64,000 bases of DNA from Inia geoffrensis (GCA_036417435.1 CM070905.1:25273592-25337591), one strand, 5' to 3'. Positions 1-12,558 are shown, counted from the stretch's first letter. Numbers and translations are program-made. Notes: a model not told the origin generated them from the sequence alone.

Positions 1-305
1 ACACTTTTCCATAGCAGCTGCACCAATTTACATTCTCACCAACAGTGCATGTGGGTTCCTTTTTTCCATATCCTCACCAACACTTGTCATTTCTTGTCTT
101 TTTGATAATAGCCATACTGACAGGTGTGAGATGATACCCCATTGTAGTTTCAATTTGCATTTCCCTGATGATTAGTGTTTTTAAGCATCCTTTCATGTGC
201 CTGTTGGCCATCTCTATTTCTTCTTTGGAAAAATGTCTACTCGGGTCCTCTGTCAATGTTTTAATTGGGATTTTGTTTTTTGGTCTGGGGTGAGTTCTGG
301 CCATT
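1..305 (-). mobile_element. LINE-1 ORF2 C-terminal fragment, antisense
   Basis: The reverse strand reads the familiar L1 ORF2 C-terminal region, including [18 protein letters not shown] and [13 protein letters not shown]. The 3' side runs off the left window edge. The 5' truncation is near 300, where the similarity ends. Confidence 0.9.
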
Positions 306-372
306 GGTGTTTTTATGAGTTCCCCAGGTGTATATAATGTGCAGTGACTTGGGAATTATTGGCTAAGATTAA

Positions 373-548
373 CAGTGTTCCACAAACTGTAGTGTGCATA
401 GAACTCAACAGCAGTGTTTGTGAAGATGCAACTTCTCAGTTCCTCCTCTCCCAAGTCTAATTCACCTGGATGGAGTTGAGGAACCCAAACAAGTATCCTA
501 GTTAATTCTGTTGCAGGTGGTTTGTGGACCACACATTGAAAACGGTTT
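373..548 (+). mobile_element. MER5A-type hAT (Charlie) non-autonomous element
   Basis: CAGTGTTCCACAAACTGTAGTGTGC at the left (abridged match) and GTGGACCACACATTGAAAACGG at the right resemble the inverted ends of MER5A. The middle contains AATTCACCTGGATGGAG, like the family consensus. The copy is old and has no coding capacity. Confidence 0.6.
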
Positions 549-1814
549 TAGGGCATATTAACAAGCACTGATGTTTCTTAAAAAAAAAAAATTAATCCTA
601 TGCTTTTATGTTATTTAAAGAAAATCTCAGAATAATAAAATCACAGGGTATAGCATTAACACACTGGATAAGAATGAATATTTTATTTTTATATATTAGA
701 ATAAGTGATATGGATTAGAAAGATGTTTTTCAGAAGAAAAAGAAAAATCAGTGTGAATTGTGTTCTGTTGTTTGCTATCATTTCTTACGTAACAAGTTAA
801 AGACATTTATCTTCTGAATTGGAAAGCAGGTCTTTGCGATGACAGTATGTTAACTTTAAGGACCCTGCTTTGCTAAAGGACTCTGATCTTTGGTAACTAA
901 AGAAAGTGACCTTAGGGAGGCACTAAACCTGGGGAATTGACACTAACAATTTGGGATTGGTTGTAAGCTCCTGCTGAGCAAAATGTCTGTGAGAATGCAC
1001 TCTACAAGGTTAATACGCCGATTTTTTTCAAGGTTATATACAAGGAAAAATAATGTAGATAATTAACACTGCTAGTGCTGAGGGCTGTTTTTTTTTTTTC
1101 CATTTCTTATGTGGTTTCAGTAATAAAGAGAGCAAAGACATTCTTAAGTTAGCCTCTTTGTTTTGGTGATTTCTGGGTTCCAAATCTATATTTTTTCCTA
1201 ACATTTAAAAAAAAAACACACAGGGAGATAAATATTATGCCTTATTTTCAAGATCCATTTAAATTGATGGACATCTATACTGCTGTTAATGATCCAATGT
1301 AATTGCTTATGGGTGTGATTTTCCCCATAGCTATTGATGCATTACTGATTAATCACAAAGCCTATTTTATATTAGTAAACATTTCTGTATGGGATCATTG
1401 GCCCCAAATCCCTTTCCATGGTTGTTTAGGTTGTGTGGTCTTTGGTAGGTTGACTTCCAGTTTTTCTCCAAATGTGGAAATATCTTAGGCAACACTTTCT
1501 GTCTCTACTTACAACTGCTTCAGCAAAACTGAACAATTACTATTTGCTTTTCATTACAGACATTTACTAGTTAATCAATTGGATCAACATGTCTGAATAG
1601 TTTGTGGTATTCTGACTCTGTAGATTAAAAGGCCACCCAATCTGAAGAGACGTGTTATGATTTTCAAGTCCTAGTTCTATTGGCTTTCACTTTGAGTCTG
1701 TAAGCTCTGTCACTGATACTAGTAACTGAGGTTTACTGTGGCCACAATGACTTCACATTCATTTATTTTGTTAATCACCTTATGTATAGGAAGTTTTATT
1801 TGGCTGCTCAACAT
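549..1814. other. GRM8: Intron sequence with no recognised feature
   Basis: AT-rich sequence with short A and T runs (about 579-590 and 1088-1100). A 61-codon open frame at 1303-1488 has no recognisable protein content. No exon with splice sites or clear repeat was seen. Confidence 0.5.
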
Positions 1815-2048
1815 TTTTTAAAATGTTTTTCAAAGTTGAAGTCTAGTTAATTTACAATGTTGTGTTAGTTTCAAGTGTACACAAAGTGATTCAGTTATAC
1901 ATATGTATACACACATATATATTCTTTTTCAGATTCTTTTCCATTATAGGTTATTACAAGATATTGAGTATAGTTCCCTGTGCTATACGGTAGGTCCTTA
2001 TTGTTTACCTATTTTGTATATAGTAGTATCTGTTAACCCTATACGTTT
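1815..2048 (-). mobile_element. LINE-1 3' UTR end, antisense
   Basis: TTACAATGTTGTGTTAGTTTC, GTGATTCAGTTATACATA and ATTGAGTATAGTTCCCTGTG are reverse complements of a common mammalian L1 3' terminal segment. A CHR-2 SINE inserted at its 5' edge. Confidence 0.85.
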
Positions 2049-2253
2049 GGGGTTTTTTTTTGCGGTACGCGGGCCTCTCACTGCTGTGGCCTCTCCTGTT
2101 GCGGAGCACAGGCTCCGGACGCGCAGGCTCAGCAGCCATGGCTCACGGGCCCAGCTGCTCCGCGGCATGTGGGATCCTCCCAGACCGGGGCACGAACCCG
2201 CGTCCCCTGCATCGGCAGGCAGACTCTCAACCACTGCGCCACCAGGGAAGCCC
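2049..2253 (-). mobile_element. CHR-2 SINE, antisense
   Basis: Complete copy in reverse, from a poly-T start to GGGAAGCCC. It is tRNA-derived, with Pol III A-box-like (GGCGCAGTGGTTGAGAG) and B-box-like (GGGTTCGTGCC) segments. Flanks form a 14-bp target duplication with two mismatches (2035-2048 and 2254-2267), showing an older insertion. Open frames on both strands here are SINE shadows. Confidence 0.95.
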
Positions 2254-2279
2254 AATCCTCTACGTTTTTAAATTTGGTC

Positions 2280-2460
2280 TTAAGAGTTGTATGGATCATG
2301 CAAGGCAGGGGTCATTATTAATTCCATTGTCCAGATCAGGAGACCACGGCTCAGAGTTTTAAGTGGCATGTGCTGATCAGTCTGTAAGTGCTAGAAATGT
2401 ACCTTGAACACAGACCTTCTGACCTGTAGTGACCTTTCCACTTTATCATAACCATCTTTT
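2280..2460 (-). mobile_element. MIR SINE remnant, antisense
   Basis: ATTCCATTGTCCAGATCAGGAGACCACGGCTCAGAG followed by ACACAGACCTTCTGACCTG (both abridged matches) has the order of a reversed MIR core and tRNA head. It is strongly diverged. Confidence 0.5.
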
Positions 2461-3235
2461 ATTAGAACAGACCAACCAGGCAAAAGAAGGTAAAAGTGCA
2501 GTGGGAGGGTAGCTGTTACCAAGGAAACCATTACTTTAAATTTTAAAGTATGGATGAGAAAGGAAGTCGATAAAAAGGGCACTTTTTATTACAAGTAGAG
2601 AAATAAAACACATAACCGAGTGAAGATTTGAAAGCTAGCTGGTAGAACTATCATGCAAAAACTTCACACAGCGGCTTGATTATGTAGGACACACCCCTCC
2701 CAACTTTCTTCTGTTTCTGGGAGGGGAAAGAAGGTGTAGTAGGGGTTTAGCATGAAAGTCAAAGAGTATTCTGCAGTACAAGTTATATTGCAGGGAAGAA
2801 TGTGCTGTAAATTCTGTGGAGTGGACCTCAACAAGGAGGAAGATGAGAGAGGGAGTGAGGAATGAAGAAGGAACTTGTACCTCCTGTACCAAGAGGCAGT
2901 GCAGGAGGGCCCCGGAAAAAGTAGGCACACAGGCAGTGGCCAGACATCATGTTGACAGCTGGCAAATATTGCTGTTTCCCTCAGTCACTGAAACAGCTTT
3001 GACAGAGTCAGTATACTGCTCGTGGCTGGAATGGTAAAATCACCTGATAACTTACATGGAGGGCTTTTTCAAAAAATCAGAAAAATAGCTTTATTTTCTA
3101 GAATGATGGATGTGTTTTAGGTTGAAACTCTTTGAAATGTAAGGCCTGTGATAGTAAAGTCAGGGAGACAACCAGGTTCAGATTAATTATTAATTAGAGT
3201 TGAGAGTAAGGTAGAATAACTACACCTAATTGCTC
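2461..3235. other. GRM8: Intron sequence with no recognised feature
   Basis: Mixed-composition intron. Overlapping short open frames occur between 2664 and 3037 on both strands, but none resembles a known protein and none is bounded by convincing splice sites. Confidence 0.45.
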
Positions 3236-3405
3236 ACAGTTCAGACTTTGCAGTGAATCGGAATCACTTTGTTAAAACACAGGTTGCTGGGCCCCAGTCC
3301 CAAGCTTCTGATTCCATGGAACTGGGGTTAGACCTGAAGACTTATTTTCTAACAAGTTCCCTGACAGGTACTGCTACTGGTTGCCCGCCCAGGGTCCACA
3401 CAATA
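3236..3405 (+). mobile_element. MER5A-type hAT (Charlie) non-autonomous element
   Basis: GAATCACTTTGTTAAAACAC, TTGCTGGGCCCCAGTCCCA, TTCTGATTCCATGGAACTGG and TTCTAACAAGTTCCCTGACAG follow the MER5A consensus in order. The ends are eroded. Confidence 0.85.
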
Positions 3406-4478
3406 CATTTAGACATTGCCTTGATTACTTTGGTTTCCAGCAACAATGGATATTGGTAAAAGGAGAACACAACCAATCACTGTGAAGTTTTTAAAAATTC
3501 TCATCAAGGAAACATACTGCTCAGATGTGGAAAGGCCACCATGTCTGGAGCAACCTGAAATTCCCCTTCTGGCCTCCCCCAGTTCTCTGTTCCTAAGGGA
3601 CACACTGTGGCCATGAACCTGGTCCTCCAGACTACCATCCTGCCAGACACTGGAAATTATAGCAGCATTTTGCATGTGCCACAAGTCTTTTAAGTCGCCC
3701 CTCCCGAAACATTTCATTTATAATCTGTGAGCTTTCTTTGAAAGGGTGTTGACAAATACCAGGCACTCCTAATTTCTGAAGACAACTCAGCATCATCTTA
3801 CACTGCATTGAGGAAGATCATAGAATGCTCAGGTGTGCTATTTAGTATCTCTGTCTCCATCTCTCCATCTTTCCAAAAAACCTGTTTCCCTGCAAATACA
3901 TGTGCAATTTCAGCACAGTGGTTAATGGCCTGATTAAAATTGATGTTTATCTGTTTTAGAGTTGTTGTTGTTTTTTTTAATGGAATTCAGTTAACCACTC
4001 TTATGGTTCTTTTACCCACGAGCTGCACCCAAGAGGCTGTTTTTCACCTGATGGCAACAAATACTAATTATCAGCAAAATACTTTGAAAGATTGTGTAAG
4101 GGCTATGCTTTTGAACACAATCCTGTGAATTGGCAGTAGACATTACAAGTCAGTTTCTCCTTCAGGGCTCCTACACAAGGAGAAAAGGGAATGCACTCCT
4201 GCTTGATTCTGTACTTGAATGTATGCAGAGCTCGACGTGCGAGTCACCTCCTGGAGTTGGCAGTCTCCCTGGTTACAGCAGGACTTAAACAAAAAAACCT
4301 GGTCTGGGAAAGTTGCCTCAGATGAAACAATACAGAAAATGCTTTACCTTAAAAATATGAATATAGTACAGAAGGTAGAAAATAGTAAATGCAAGTCCAA
4401 GTAAATGTAGACAAAGAAAGCTGGTAACAATGAAGATATTCAGTTATCTAAACCTGACATCTCAAATTAAGTCCTTTT
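3406..4478. other. GRM8: Intron sequence with no recognised feature
   Basis: AT-moderate intron. No exon or clear repeat was seen; open frames at 3409-3717 (minus), 3940-4128 and 4219-4404 lack recognisable content. Confidence 0.45.
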
Positions 4479-4690
4479 GGGCTTCCCTGGTGACGCAGTG
4501 GTTGAGAGTCCGCCTGCCGGTGCAGGGGACACGGGTTCATGCCCTGGTCCGGGAGGATCCCACGTGCCACGGAGCGGCTAGGCCCGTGAGCCATGGCCGC
4601 TGAGCCTGTGTGTCCGGAGCCTGTGCTCCGCAACGGCAGAGGCCACAACAGTGAGAGGCTCGCGTACCGCAAAAAAAAAAAAAAAAAAAA
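4479..4690 (+). mobile_element. CHR-2 SINE
   Basis: Full-length sense copy from GGGCTTCCCTGGTGACGCAG to a 20-nt poly-A. The target duplication TTAAGTCCTTTT is exact (4467-4478 and 4703-4714). An extra T-run at 4691-4702 lies between the A tail and the right duplication, giving an A-run/T-run hairpin. Confidence 0.95.
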
Positions 4691-4714
4691 TTTTTTTTTT
4701 TTTTAAGTCCTTTT

Positions 4715-7700
4715 TTAAAAAAGTAAGAATGTAGTAGTGGAGTATTTAAGAACTGCGCACTAGACTTGAATATCTCTCTCTCGGCTTCTCTCTTTAATAT
4801 AGTAACTGCATGTATGACATGTACCAGTCATTATCACTCAGGTGCATTCTTTGGGTGGGGTCACACTCTATATTAATAAGCCGGCTGCTGTAGGATGTAC
4901 GTTTATTCCAACAGATGCTTGGGCTCCACTTAGAACACCAGAACGCCAGCACTGCCATTTATCAAGTGGCACCCTGGTGATCTCAAAGAGTTAATGAGAA
5001 TCTCAAACTTCCTACTTGCTTCCCTGCAGGAGAGGCATCTGACTCACATTTTGCAGTCTGGCAAAGCATCTGGCACCCCCTGAATTCAGGTCAAGTCTTC
5101 CTACTCAGAGCCCCATTCTCACCCGCTGAGTCTCCCTTCCTTCCTGTCTTCCTGTCTGCATCTACAGTTTATGGGGCCTCACTGCCGCTCTTCGCCATTC
5201 ACCTTCACCTGTTGGGACTCTGAACCATCCTCACCATATGTTCCTTTCTCCATTAGTTCAGCCCTGGCTCCAGAGGTGGCCTGGCTCTGATCGCCTTGGC
5301 ACAAGCATCTGAACACATAGCTAATTCACCTCTAGGACTTATAACCGTAGTTTTTAATGAAAAGAAACAATCTTTTAAATAAAATGCTGATACTATGGTT
5401 TAATACAATGACAAATACAACTGCGTGAATAAATACTAATGCAAATCCCAGTACCCAACATTTAATTTAAAATGTAGGTGTGAGGTATATTATCTCTTGC
5501 ATCCTTATGAAGCTACATAAAAGATTTCTCTTTAGGAAGTACAGTATCTCCATATTTATTAAATGAAAAGAAATCTCAATCCATATTTCGATTATGCTAA
5601 CGATGTGCATTTTTGTTGTTTGAAAAAAGGTAGAGTTTCATTGACAGTGCCTTTAAGGACATGCTCTTGCACAGACTGATTTTAGAATTAAACAGGTAGT
5701 GAATTCCATACTCCAAAATGCCAGTTAGAAAAAAGATTATTCGACTCTTTAATTAAGAGAGCTTTTATGGTCTTCCTTTTGCAGATAAATTGATCTCTGA
5801 GTCTGTATGGCATAATCTATATAGCAAACCTTCTCTAGAAAGTCACTGTATAGAAGATGTAAATGGTTAGACCAGCAGAAGGCAACTCACACTTTCTGTT
5901 CCACTAAAATAAAATAATTTTAGCAAGCCATAATATTAGATGATATCAACATATTTTAGAGCATGTTTCATGTTTCCTTAGGCTTGTTATTTGTTACAAA
6001 TTAGAAGCTACTTTTCTGCTGATGCTTAGTTTTAATTATTTATATTTTCAACCTGTGTTATTTGTCATGCTCTATGAGGTTTTAACATTAAAAAAAATTA
6101 GCTTCTTTGGAACATTAACTTGTACATCTGGCCTGGATGCTGGTGCTGATGAAGGGAGAACTTTGGAGTCCCCATCATCTGTCAGGGCAATGAAGATAAA
6201 AAGCTTCAAGGCACCATAAATTTATAACATGGAAGCTGACTGGGAGTTCCTTGCTGTTTCTTTATGTGTTGCCTTGTTTGCAGGGCCATCATTATAAACT
6301 GATTACAGCCAGAGAAAAGATGCTTCCATTGTTCTCCTCACTGAATAGTAATTACTCTGTGATTGTGTTTCATTGCCATTTTTTGTTGTTCTTGTTAGTC
6401 TTTTGAACATGATTAGGCTATCTTAGATTTCAGTATGGCTTCTGGCAACTAGGAAATGCAAAATAAGTGTAAAATATGTAAGATGTTTATAGTGATTGTC
6501 TTACTGTATGTTATAAATCATACTGTGGAAAAACTAAGTGTTTACTAGAAACAAAGCATCTTATTTTTCTGTCTATTCATTTGTACCATGTTTGATGCTG
6601 TTCCCCTTTGCTCTTTGTTCTACTTCTCTTTCTTGTCATGTAGGTGGTTCAGAAAAGGCTGTTTCGAAGTTAGAATGCCATATGTTACAAGATTTTGAAT
6701 ATGATCAGGATAACATGAAATCTATTTCCATGTGAAGAGTAGCTTATATTTCATTAAGGCTGCATTTACGTCAGCTGAAAAGCAGAGCTATTGACAGTTT
6801 TTTTCTTCTGTCTCTGAGCTGATTTATCTTTTTGTTTTAAATTGACCAAATCGACCTGAATGATGTCTCACAGGCATAATCTGTGAATTCATTTCCTAGA
6901 GTCTAGGCCCGATTAGTCTAAATGCTTTCTTGGTTTGCTACTAATTGCATGTTTAACTGTATACTTATGATAAAGCCCATTTAAAGGGTAAAATAGAATT
7001 CATTCTTCATGTCCTTTAATTGTATTTTATTTTACCATTGCAATAGATAGGGAAACCAAATTTTCCCACGTTCTAAGGCCTAAGAGATATTTGAGTGACT
7101 GGGAAATGGGAATATTCGGGAAGATTGTAGTGTCAGTAGGATGGAAAATGTTGAAAAGCATGTAAAATTTGGAGTACAAGGAATAAGATAAATATAAAGG
7201 ATATCTGAAAGAGATTTTTGAATGATAAATTAGCCATACATTCTTCAGATGACTTTTGCTGTTTTTGTTAGTTTTGACCAAAGATTCCCTGAAGAAAGTA
7301 AATGGAGCAAGTGGATCTTCTAATATGATACTTTGAAATGGAAAGAATTAGGTGGGGATTTCCCCCCTCATCTTTAGTCATTTGTATATGACTCTCAGCT
7401 GAGATCTTTTAGCTAAGAGAATGAAATTGATTATAAAAGTTTTAGGAATTTCTTTGAAAATTAGTGAAGCTACTAAGAATTATATTTCAGTAGAATTTAC
7501 CTTATTTGAAGAAGTTGTGTAATTGAGGTATGATGATCTACAAATATGTACAAGAGATGAAATTGAATACCCGAAAACAGAACTAAAAGGCCTACCAAAT
7601 TATTAAAGCACACAAGTCTGTGCCACAGCAAGTAAAAGCTGGGGATGATTATGAAGTTAAAGAGCAAAACATAATAAATAGTGAATTATTTAATAAAGAA

Positions 7701-7860
7701 GATGAGATACCACTTGGAAAATTGATCAAAGTGAATAGAAAATTCTCTATTTGTCAATTTGTAAATATAACAGGAATAAAAGATTTTGATAGGCTGTTTT
7801 TTTTTAAAATTAGACTGAGAGGAAATGATAGCACTTGATTTGATAATACTTTTTCTGTTT
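4715..7860. other. GRM8: Intron sequence with no recognised feature
   Basis: About 3.1 kb of AT-rich intron. No open frame exceeds 84 codons and I recognise no exon. The piece at 5085-5300 is richer in C and may be an unassigned old repeat. Confidence 0.45.
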
Positions 7861-8080
7861 GTTTTTTTTTTTAATCTATTTTTTTTTGCGGTATGTGGGC
7901 CTCTCACCACTGTGACCTCTCCCGTTGCGGAGCACAGGCTCCGGACTCGCAGGCCCAGCGGCCATGACTCATGGGCCCAGCCGCTGTGCGGCATGTGGGA
8001 TCTTCTCGGACCGGGGGCACGAACCTGTGTCCCCTTCATTGGCAGGTGGACTCTCAACCACTGCGCCACCAGGGAAGCCC
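7861..8080 (-). mobile_element. CHR-2 SINE, antisense
   Basis: Reverse copy with a T-rich tail (to 7887), then GCGGTATGTGGGCCTCTCAC through AGGGAAGCCC. Left TTTTCTGTTT (7851-7860) and right TTTTCTGTCT (8081-8090) form the target duplication. Confidence 0.93.
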
Positions 8081-8735
8081 TTTTCTGTCTTTTTTAAGAG
8101 TGAATTTTTACCTTTGAAGAAAGGTAGAATTTTTATTAACAAAAATTATGCAAAGGTAATGTTTCTTAAAGCTAAATGTGTTTACATATTTAATTTCAAT
8201 TGACTAGTATCCAATAGAAAAGGAATACTGTAGGATTTGGCTGAAGTTATTATTACTTCCTCCCCTCTTTTTGTTGACTCCTAGAAATCTGGGAGGAGGA
8301 TCATCCCTGGGATAGTAGTTGAAATAAATGGCCATCTAATTTGGCTATTCTTTCCTACACACAACATGCTGATAACATACATTCCAGAAGTGAAGGCATG
8401 TTAACAAAATATACTCGGGGTGGTGACACCTTGAACATTATCAGCCATTAATATCTCTTTGTGAAGCAGTTTATCTTGCTGGTATCAGGCACTTGTGGCA
8501 GGGATGAAGGGACAGGAGGATGGCTATTTAGAGGAGAAACATGATCAAGAACTACAGAAGCAAGAGGAATTGAAGATGAACTTAGCCGCCCTCATAACTT
8601 GGTTAGACATAGCCCCTAACTGTGGGGGCAGAAAAAAGCCAATATTGTGAACAAAACAGCATTTGCAAATTGAGAAGGATTTACAATTACTCCATCGGTG
8701 AACTTAACTGAGAAAGAGTTTAAAACAGTCATGCA

Positions 8736-8954
8736 GGGCTTTCCTGGTGGCGCAGTGGTTGAGAGTCCGCCTGCCGATGCAGGGGACACGGGTTCGTGAC
8801 CCAGTCCGGGAGGATCCCACATAGAGCAGAGCGGCTGGGCCCGTGACCCGTGGCCGCTGAGCCTGCGCGTCCGGAGCCTGTGCTCTGCAGCAGGAGGGGC
8901 CACAGCAGTGAGAGGCCTGCGTACCACACACAAAAAAAAAAAAAAAAAAAAAAA
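8736..8954 (+). mobile_element. CHR-2 SINE
   Basis: Sense copy with an A tail of more than 20 nt. AGTCATGCAG flanks it on both sides (8727-8736 and 8954-8963). It is somewhat diverged (CATAGAGCAGAGCGG replaces the usual CATGCCGCGGAGCGG). Confidence 0.93.
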
Positions 8955-8963
8955 GTCATGCAG

Positions 8964-9639
8964 TTCACAAACGCTTTGTCACATTAATCTGATTTTTGCT
9001 CAATTAGACCAACACATCCAGCTGATTGACAGAAAGTCTATACATGCTAATTATAATAACTGTAGAGAGCTTTTGAGTCTGTTTCACTTACCATATTTAT
9101 TATTAAGCCATAAGAATGGGGGGTAGAACATAATTGGCTATAGGATTATACTTAGTATAGTATAAGTAAAGGATAAGAGGTTGCCACAAGAGGTGGCCAG
9201 TAGAGGTAGGGTGTAAATCTGTTCATAACTTTTCATTTTGTTGCAGAAGAAAGGACCCTTTGATACTGGGATTACTAGCATGGCAGGATGGGAAATAGGG
9301 TACATTTACTGAGATGTTACCATGTGCATGGAAGTAAAATGACACATGAAAATAAACATGGTCCCTGCCTTTGTGGACCATTAGTGACACTATCTTAAAA
9401 TAAGATAGGATACAGAGATGATTTTAGAAGCAACAAAAAGGAGGAGAGTGCCTTGAACGGATTTCTTTTTCCTTGTTTATTTTATAAACAATTGACTTAT
9501 CTGAAAAAAACCAGAATGTCCATTAATTCAGTGGTAGGTAAAACTAGAAAAGGGCTGCTTTGGTTGAAGGGTACTTTAAACTGAAAGGTATAAAAATTTA
9601 TAATTCTAAAGTCCTTACACCCTGTGAAAAAGGACACAA
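8964..9639. other. GRM8: Intron sequence with no recognised feature
   Basis: AT-rich intron without a recognisable repeat or open frame of interest. Confidence 0.4.
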
Positions 9640-9840
9640 GAAATTGTAGCTTCCATTTGATTGACTACTTGTAACAACACTTTGAGGTAAGTGATCATTA
9701 TCCCCCATTCACCGATAAAGACACTGAGACCAAGAGAGGCTAAGTCATTTGCCATAGATCACAGAGCTAGTAAGTAGAGGAATTTTTATTATAAATTTTG
9801 TATTTTTCCTACTGTTCCATGCTACCTCGTAAAAAGACTG
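9640..9840 (-). mobile_element. MIR SINE remnant, antisense
   Basis: ACTTTGAGGTAAGTGATCATTATCCCC, then AAGACACTGAGACC and TCACAGAGCTAGTAAGTAGAGG (abridged) follow a reversed MIR core. Confidence 0.75.
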
Positions 9841-9889
9841 GTACAGTTAAAAGTCAAAATGTGGTAAACTCTCCTTGGGTTTAGACACA

Positions 9890-10165
9890 AAGAGACCACG
9901 GTTGTTTATCATTTAGGATTATATCCAGCTATAAGTAACAGACAGGGAAAATAACACTGGTTTAAAGAGGCCACAGTTTTATTTTTCTGTCTGGTAAAAT
10001 CTGGAGGAAGCAGTCCAGGAATGGTGCAATGGCTCGGCTTTACTCAGGACTCGAGGACCTAATGCTTCTAGTTTGCTACTCTGCCATCTCTAGGATGTGG
10101 CTCTAATTCCTCCTGGTTCCAGATGGCTGGTGGAGTTCCCATTATAACATTTGCCTTTTAGGTGT
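9890..10165. repeat. Ancient interspersed repeat, family not assigned
   Basis: TAAGTAACAGACAGG, ATTTTTCTGTCTGG, TCTGGAGGAAGCAGTCCAGG and CTGCCATCTCTAGG read like a dispersed old mammalian repeat that I cannot place. The segment at 29735-30180 may be related. Confidence 0.35.
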
Positions 10166-10504
10166 TAGGATGGAGGAAAGTTTGAAAAATGATAGGGACA
10201 AAGGGCAGATGTCCATGTCTTTATTCTGGTCAACTGTGTGCCCTGATAAAAATCATGAGTTCTAATACTGTGGAAAAAGTGGTGAGCTAGTATTGAGGTA
10301 CAACGAATGGTCTCTGCCCAGATAGCCTTGATGTGTGGTTGGGCTGAGAGACAACTTGCAGGAGTCAAGATGTGAATGGAAATGAGGAAGTGGGAGCATA
10401 AATACTCTTTTAAGAACCTTGGCTTTGAAAGAGGGTGGTTTACCAGATGATTCCCATACCCGAGTCTGTCTTATTCCTAAAATCATTTGATTGAAAGACT
10501 ATCA

Positions 10505-11735
10505 GAAACCTCATTAGTGAGCAGAAATAAATCCATGCATATTTAGTCAATTAATTTGTGACAGAGGAGCCAAGAATATACAATGGGGAAAGGACAGTCT
10601 CTTGGTGCTGGGAAAATTGCAAAATGCAAAAGAATGAAACTGGACCACTATCTTACAGCACAAACAAAAATTAACTCAAAATGGATTAAAGACTTGAACA
10701 TAAGACCTGAAACCATGAAACTTCTAGAAAATAACATCAGCAGTAAACTCCTTGAGATAGGTTTTGGCAGTGGTTTTTTGAATCTGACACCAAAAGCAAC
10801 AAAAGCAAAAGTAAGTAAGTGGGACTACATCAAACTAAAAACCTTCTGCACAGCAAAGGAAAGCATCAATAAAATGAAAAGGCAACCTACTGAATAGGAG
10901 GAAATAATTGCAAATTATATATCTGTTAAAGGGCTAATAGCCAAAATATATAAAGAACTCATACAACTCAATACTAAAAAAAAAAGTCTGATTAAAAAAT
11001 GGGCAGGTATGAATAGACATTTTTCCAAAGAAGACATACAGATAGCCAACAGGTGTGTGAAAAGATGCTTAACATCATTAATCATCAGGGAAATGCAAAT
11101 CAAAACCACAACGAGATAATACTTCACACCAGTTAGAATGGCTATTATCAAAAAGACAAGCAATAACAAGTGTTGGTGAGGATGTGGAGAGAAGGGAATC
11201 CTTGTGCACTGTTGGTGGGAATGTAAATAGGTACAACCACAATGGAAAACAGTATGGAGCCTCCCCTCAAAATTAAAAACAGAAATACCATATGATCTAT
11301 CACATCCACTCCTGGGTATTTATCCAAAGGAAACGAAAACAGTAATTTGAAAAGATATATGCAGCCCCTTGTTTATTGCTGCATTATTTATAATAGCCAA
11401 GAAATGGAAACAATCTAAGTGTCCATCTATGGATAAATGGATAAAGTGATTATAGAATATTATTCAGCCATAAAAAAGGGTGACATCTTGCTGCTTGGGA
11501 CAGCATGGATGGACCTTAAGGGCACTGTGCTAAGTGAAATAAGTCAGACGGAGAAAGGCAAATACTGTTATGATCTCTCTTAAACGTGGAATCAAAACAG
11601 CAACAACAAACCAAGTTCACATATAGAGAGAACAAATTGGTGATTGCAAAAGGCAAGGGGTGGGAGATGGGAAAATGGTTTTTTTGTTTAGTTTAAATAA
11701 ATCAAATAAAAATTTTTTGAAAAAAGAAAAGTCAT
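10505..11735 (+). mobile_element. LINE-1 3' portion (ORF2 C-terminus and 3' UTR), sense
   Basis: The forward strand reads L1 ORF2 text: [20 protein letters not shown], then [20 protein letters not shown], then further codons out of frame and interrupted by stops, then a 3' UTR ending in an AATAAA-like tail near 11700-11735. It is 5' truncated near 10505. It is older than the 58.3-62.8 kb copy. Its open frame at 10583-10897 is the best preserved piece. Confidence 0.92.
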
Positions 11736-11947
11736 ATATTAAAAATTGCTTCTCATACAGAAGCTGAACACACAAGACTGTCATAGGAAGTCAAAGGCCA
11801 AATGTTTACCAGGTACTTAGAGTGCAAGTGAGACAGGTCCATTCAAGGACCGGGTAGCAGGTTTATATCTTAATCTAAATCCATTTGCTGTACCTGGGCA
11901 CATTCTTTATTGTTTAGACTTGAGTTACAAGGAAAAAACAAGACAGT

Positions 11948-12165
11948 TTGAATAGACACAGTTTGGAGTCTTGGCTTTACAGCTTACTATGCCTGTGATA
12001 ACAGGCAGATTTTTAACCTGTCTGAGACTCAGTATCCTCATCAAAAAAAATGGGAAGAAAAATAAAACCTGCTTCATGGAGTTATTACAGGGATTATGTA
12101 AGAACATATCCGACTTGTCTAGCATGGATGTTGGCTCACAGTAGATCCCAGTAAATCTTATTTCT
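11948..12165 (+). mobile_element. MIR SINE remnant
   Basis: GTTTGGAGTCTTGGCTTTAC, GACTCAGTATCCTCATC, then GTTATTACAGGGATTATGT and CCCAGTAAATCTTA follow the sense MIR order nearly to its 3' end. Confidence 0.75.
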
Positions 12166-12454
12166 TCCCCTTAGCTTCTAAAAAGAAGGCTGTTTATGAA
12201 AATTTGTACACTTGAGCCATTATGTCTACATGTTTCCTTTATCATATCTCCCTGTTTTCTACTCAAGTCCTTGATGCTAGTAACATAATTTGGGGAGTAA
12301 AAATAAACCACTGAGAACAGACTCCAAAAAGCAGATTTGTTAGAAATAAATTTAAAGTGCATCTCAGGCTATGATTTTCACATTGGTTCTAAATATATCA
12401 AATTTCTATTTATAATTTTCTTACAAAATGTGTTTTGGTACTTAAAGCGTATGA

Positions 12455-12558
12455 TGAAAGTTTAAAGATGAAAATATTTTCAATTCTTTTTTGCATTTGC
12501 ATGCATTGAAACTTTAAAGATGAAAATATTTTCAATTTTTTTTCGCATTCGCATACAG
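12455..12558. repeat. 52-bp direct tandem duplication
   Basis: Two adjacent 52-bp copies (12455-12506 and 12507-12558) share AAAGATGAAAATATTTTCAATT and a trailing GCAT-TTGCAT-type segment, with several mismatches. Confidence 0.85.

Noticed and set aside
1998..2362. Overlapping open frames on both strands rich in Gly, Pro and Arg
   Set aside because: These are translations of the CHR-2 SINE. The same peptides recur at every CHR-2 copy (near 4.5, 7.9, 8.8, 42.1, 43.7, 47.3 and 60.9 kb).
4479..4560. tRNA gene suggested by A- and B-box-like sequence
   Set aside because: The boxes belong to the tRNA-derived head of the CHR-2 SINE; there is no cloverleaf-complete tRNA.
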